From Marilutibacter penaei (GTDB lineage Bacteria > Pseudomonadota > Gammaproteobacteria > Xanthomonadales > Xanthomonadaceae): a DNA stretch of 64,000 nucleotides. The notes below the pieces were generated by a model that was not told the origin of the DNA, did not search any database, and worked only from the letters and a program-made list of their open reading frames with translations. This document shows, one piece after another, positions 59,885-64,000 of this stretch. The translations under genes were made by a program, and so were the position numbers. Within the stretch, counting starts at the first letter, position 1, and each line of letters opens with the position of its first letter. The stretch covers positions 124,001 through 188,000 of the forward strand of contig NZ_JACHTE010000008.1 of the NCBI RefSeq assembly GCF_014145395.1. Direction: 5' to 3'.

Positions 59885-62476
59885 ATGTTGGAAGCCTACC
59901 GCCACCACGCATCCGAGCGCGCCGCACTGGGGATACCCCCGCTGCCGCTCACCGCCCAGCAGACCGCCGAGGTCATCGAACTGCTGAAGGCGCCCCCGGC
60001 CGGCGAGGAGGCCTTCCTGCTCGACCTGATCAGCAACCGCGTGCCCGCTGGCGTGGACGAGGCGGCCAGCGTCAAGGCCAGCTACCTCGCCGCGGTCGCC
60101 TTCGGTACCGAGGCCTGCCCGCTGATCAGCCGCGAGGAGGCGACCCGCCTGCTCGGTACGATGCTGGGCGGCTACAACATCCAGCCCCTGGTCGACCTGC
60201 TCGACGACGCCGCACTGGGCACGATCGCCGCGGACGCGCTGAAGCACACCCTGCTGATGTTCGATGCCTTCCACGACGTCAAGGAAAAGGCCGACCAGGG
60301 CAACGCCAATGCCAAGTCGGTCCTGCAGAGCTGGGCCGACGCGGAATGGTTCACCAGCAAGCCGGAAGTGCCGGAGAGCCTGACCATCACCGTCTTCAAG
60401 GTGCCGGGCGAGACCAACACCGACGACCTGTCGCCGGCCCCGGACGCCACGACGCGCCCCGACATCCCCATGCATGCGCTGGCGATGCTCAAGAACAAGC
60501 GCGACGGCGCGCCCTTCGAGCCGGAAGAAGACGGCAAGCGCGGTCCGATCGCCTTCATCCAGTCGCTGAAGGACAAGGGCCATCCGGTCGCCTACGTCGG
60601 CGACGTGGTCGGCACCGGCTCCAGCCGCAAGTCCGCCACCAATTCCGTGCTGTGGTGGACCGGCCATGACCAGGCCCACATCCCGAACAAGCGCTTCGGC
60701 GGCGTGTGCCTGGGCGGCAAGATCGCGCCGATCTTCTACAACACCATGGAGGACGCCGGCGCGCTGCCGATCGAGCTCGACGTCTCCGCCATGGAGATGG
60801 GCGACGTGGTCGAGCTGCGTCCCTACGAGGGCAAGGCGCTGAAGGACGGCCAGGTCGTCTCGGCGTTCGAGGTCAAGTCGCCGGTGCTGTTCGACGAGGT
60901 CCGTGCCGGTGGCCGCATCCCGCTGATCATCGGCCGGGGCCTGACCGCCAAGGCGCGCGAGGCACTGGGCCTGCCGGCCTCCGACCTGTTCCGCCTGCCG
61001 CAGCAGCCTGCCGACACCGGCAAGGGCTTCACCCTGGCGCAGAAGATGGTGGGACGCGCCTGTGGCCTGCCGGAAGGCGAGGGCATGCGCCCGGGCACCT
61101 ACTGCGAGCCGCGCATGACCTCGGTCGGCAGCCAGGACACCACCGGCCCGATGACCCGCGACGAGCTGAAGGACCTGGCCTGCCTGGGCTTCTCCGCCGA
61201 CCTGGTGATGCAGTCGTTCTGCCACACCGCGGCCTATCCGAAGCCGGTCGACGTCAAGACCCACCATGAGCTGCCGGCCTTCATCAGCAACCGCGGCGGC
61301 ATCTCGCTGCGCCCGGGCGACGGTGTCATCCACAGCTGGCTCAACCGCATGCTGCTGCCGGACACCGTCGGTACCGGCGGTGACTCGCACACGCGCTTCC
61401 CGGTCGGCATCTCGTTCCCGGCCGGCTCGGGCCTGGTGGCCTTCGCCGCGGCGACGGGCGTGATGCCGCTGGACATGCCGGAGTCGGTGCTGGTCCGTTT
61501 CAAGGGCGAGATGCAGCCGGGCGTGACCCTGCGTGACCTGGTCAACGCGATCCCGCTCTACGCCATCAAGCAGGACCTGCTGACCGTGGCCAAGGCCGGC
61601 AAGAAGAACATCTTCTCTGGCCGGATCCTCGAGATCGAGGGCCTGCCGGACCTGAAGGTCGAGCAGGCGTTCGAACTGTCCGATGCCTCGGCCGAGCGTT
61701 CGGCCGCCGGTTGCACGGTGCGCCTGAACGAAGCGCCGATCATCGAGTACCTCAACTCCAACATCACCCTGCTCAAGTGGATGATCGCCGAGGGCTACGA
61801 AGATGCCCGCAGCCTGCAGCGCCGCATCGAGGCCATGCAGGCCTGGGTGGCGAACCCGCAGCTGCTGGAGCCGGACGCCGACGCCGAGTACGCGGCGGTG
61901 ATCGAGATCGACCTGGCCGACGTGCACGAGCCGATCGTCGCCTGTCCGAATGACCCGGACGACGTAAAGACGCTGTCCGACGTCGCCGGCGCGACCATCG
62001 ACGAGGTGTTCATCGGCTCGTGCATGACCAACATCGGCCACTTCCGCGCTGCCGCGCGCCTGCTGGAAGGCAAGCGTGACATCCCGACCCGCCTGTGGGT
62101 GGCGCCGCCGACCAAGATGGACGCCTCGGAACTCACCAAGGAGGGCGTCTATGGCACCTTCGGTACCGCGGGCGCGCGCATGGAGATGCCGGGCTGCTCG
62201 CTGTGCATGGGCAACCAGGCGCAGGTGAAGGAGGGCGCCACGGTGTTCTCGACCAGCACCCGCAACTTCCCGAACCGCCTCGGCAAGAACTCCAACGTCT
62301 ACCTCGGCTCGGCCGAGATGGCGGCGATCTGCTCGCGCCTGGGCCGCATCCCGACCAAGGCCGAGTACATGGCCGACATCGGCGTGATCAACGAGAAGGG
62401 TGCGGAGATCTACCGCTACATGAACTTCGACCAGATCGAGGAGTACCGGCAGGTCGCCGACGGCGTTGCCGCCTGA
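59885..62476 (+). CDS. acnB: Aconitate hydratase B
   Basis: 863 residues with GGAG before the ATG. Main TCA aconitase in many gammaproteobacteria. N-terminal HEAT-like and swivel domains come first (AcnB order), then the catalytic core. [4Fe-4S] ligands are C713 ([13 protein letters not shown]), C771 and C774 ([11 protein letters not shown]), matching the E. coli pattern C710/C769/C772. [10 protein letters not shown]-type [16 protein letters not shown] and [20 protein letters not shown] are also visible. It is the partner of acnA on the other side of the toxin-antitoxin module. Followed by a strong terminator. Confidence 0.97.
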   Translation: MLEAYRHHASERAALGIPPLPLTAQQTAEVIELLKAPPAGEEAFLLDLISNRVPAGVDEAASVKASYLAAVAFGTEACPLISREEATRLLGTMLGGYNIQPLVDLLDDAALGTIAADALKHTLLMFDAFHDVKEKADQGNANAKSVLQSWADAEWFTSKPEVPESLTITVFKVPGETNTDDLSPAPDATTRPDIPMHALAMLKNKRDGAPFEPEEDGKRGPIAFIQSLKDKGHPVAYVGDVVGTGSSRKSATNSVLWWTGHDQAHIPNKRFGGVCLGGKIAPIFYNTMEDAGALPIELDVSAMEMGDVVELRPYEGKALKDGQVVSAFEVKSPVLFDEVRAGGRIPLIIGRGLTAKAREALGLPASDLFRLPQQPADTGKGFTLAQKMVGRACGLPEGEGMRPGTYCEPRMTSVGSQDTTGPMTRDELKDLACLGFSADLVMQSFCHTAAYPKPVDVKTHHELPAFISNRGGISLRPGDGVIHSWLNRMLLPDTVGTGGDSHTRFPVGISFPAGSGLVAFAAATGVMPLDMPESVLVRFKGEMQPGVTLRDLVNAIPLYAIKQDLLTVAKAGKKNIFSGRILEIEGLPDLKVEQAFELSDASAERSAAGCTVRLNEAPIIEYLNSNITLLKWMIAEGYEDARSLQRRIEAMQAWVANPQLLEPDADAEYAAVIEIDLADVHEPIVACPNDPDDVKTLSDVAGATIDEVFIGSCMTNIGHFRAAARLLEGKRDIPTRLWVAPPTKMDASELTKEGVYGTFGTAGARMEMPGCSLCMGNQAQVKEGATVFSTSTRNFPNRLGKNSNVYLGSAEMAAICSRLGRIPTKAEYMADIGVINEKGAEIYRYMNFDQIEEYRQVADGVAA

Positions 62477-62498
62477 CGCACCGCGCGCCTGGAAGACG

Positions 62499-62526
62499 AA
62501 AAAGCCCGGCCAGTGCCGGGCTTTTT
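62499..62526. terminator. Rho-independent terminator shared by acnB and hflD
   Basis: Perfect AAAAAGCCCGGC / GCCGGGCTTTTT stem (12 bp) with a four-base loop, with T-runs in both directions. Lies between the convergent acnB and hflD genes. Confidence 0.92.
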
Positions 62527-62545
62527 CATGGGCCGGACGTCGGGT

Positions 62546-64000
<1,455 letters not shown>

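Noticed and set aside
59843-62041. 732-codon minus-strand open frame opposite acnB
   Set aside because: Complete overlap with acnB; low-complexity His/Arg/Val composition and no recognisable motif.

Overview
The window reads as a chromosomal segment of a high-GC gammaproteobacterium of the Xanthomonadaceae/Lysobacteraceae (Lysobacter- or Luteimonas-like; genus is inference). The strongest evidence is the gene order hrcA-grpE-dnaK-dnaJ-dapB-carA-carB-greA-rpfE-recJ-prfB-lysS-rpfG-rpfC/rpfF-rpfB-acnA, the rpf (DSF quorum-sensing) locus with the flanking genes known from Xanthomonas. The bamE(omlA)/fur/recN arrangement points the same way. Almost all genes are housekeeping or family-core. I see no insertion sequence, prophage, CRISPR array or tRNA. 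The one toxin-antitoxin pair is the clearest accessory insertion.

Layout. 1-2095 (+): tail of a large NAD-glutamate dehydrogenase, nadK and a cytosolic 5'-nucleotidase. 2108-4815 (-): a DUF2939 protein, then a secreted serine hydrolase followed by a DUF4785 protein. 5004-17238 (-): a nearly gapless block of 14 genes: asnS, two small unknowns, an SDR with a degenerate active site, a PilZ protein, then a tryptophan/kynurenine catabolic set (2-aminomuconate semialdehyde dehydrogenase, beta-carbonic anhydrase, 2-aminomuconate deaminase, 3-hydroxyanthranilate dioxygenase, ACMS decarboxylase, kynureninase, kynurenine monooxygenase), with sbcB and a DUF2461 gene translationally coupled at the end. 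17369-26167: an IscA-type Fe-S protein, rpsF-rpsR-rplI, dnaB behind a DnaA-box cluster, alr, a DNA photolyase, an OmpA-type lipoprotein, mgtC-like (-) and glk.

26241-34106: the tmRNA gene ssrA (-) with a readable promoter and tag ANDDNYALAA, a CHASE/PAS sensor kinase, smpB (-), ratA-rnfH, bamE (-) divergent from fur, recN (-) and hrcA. 34126-46716: grpE and dnaK each behind a near-consensus heat-shock (RpoH) promoter, dnaJ, dapB (apparent TTG start), carAB behind a structured leader with a small Arg-containing ORF, greA, rpfE and recJ. 46793-55581: prfB with its programmed +1 frameshift, lysS, then rpfG-rpfC (+) facing rpfF and rpfB (-). 55736-64000: a small lipoprotein, acnA/rpfA (-), a vapBC-like module with a palindromic operator, acnB, then hflD and the 3' part of mnmA (-).

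How they work together. RpfF makes DSF, RpfC senses it, and RpfG (HD-GYP) degrades cyclic-di-GMP; RpfB is the companion acyl-CoA ligase. The kynurenine block would carry kynurenine through 3-hydroxyanthranilate to the 2-aminomuconate level. Tryptophan dioxygenase, kynurenine formamidase and the lower pathway are not in the window. HrcA, GrpE, DnaK and DnaJ form the heat-shock chaperone unit. SsrA, SmpB and PrfB serve translation rescue and termination. No wholly new multi-gene system is evident; the most promising leads are the carA leader, the carbonic anhydrase and PilZ/SDR genes in the kynurenine block, the vapBC insertion between the aconitases, and the hydrolase-DUF4785 pair.
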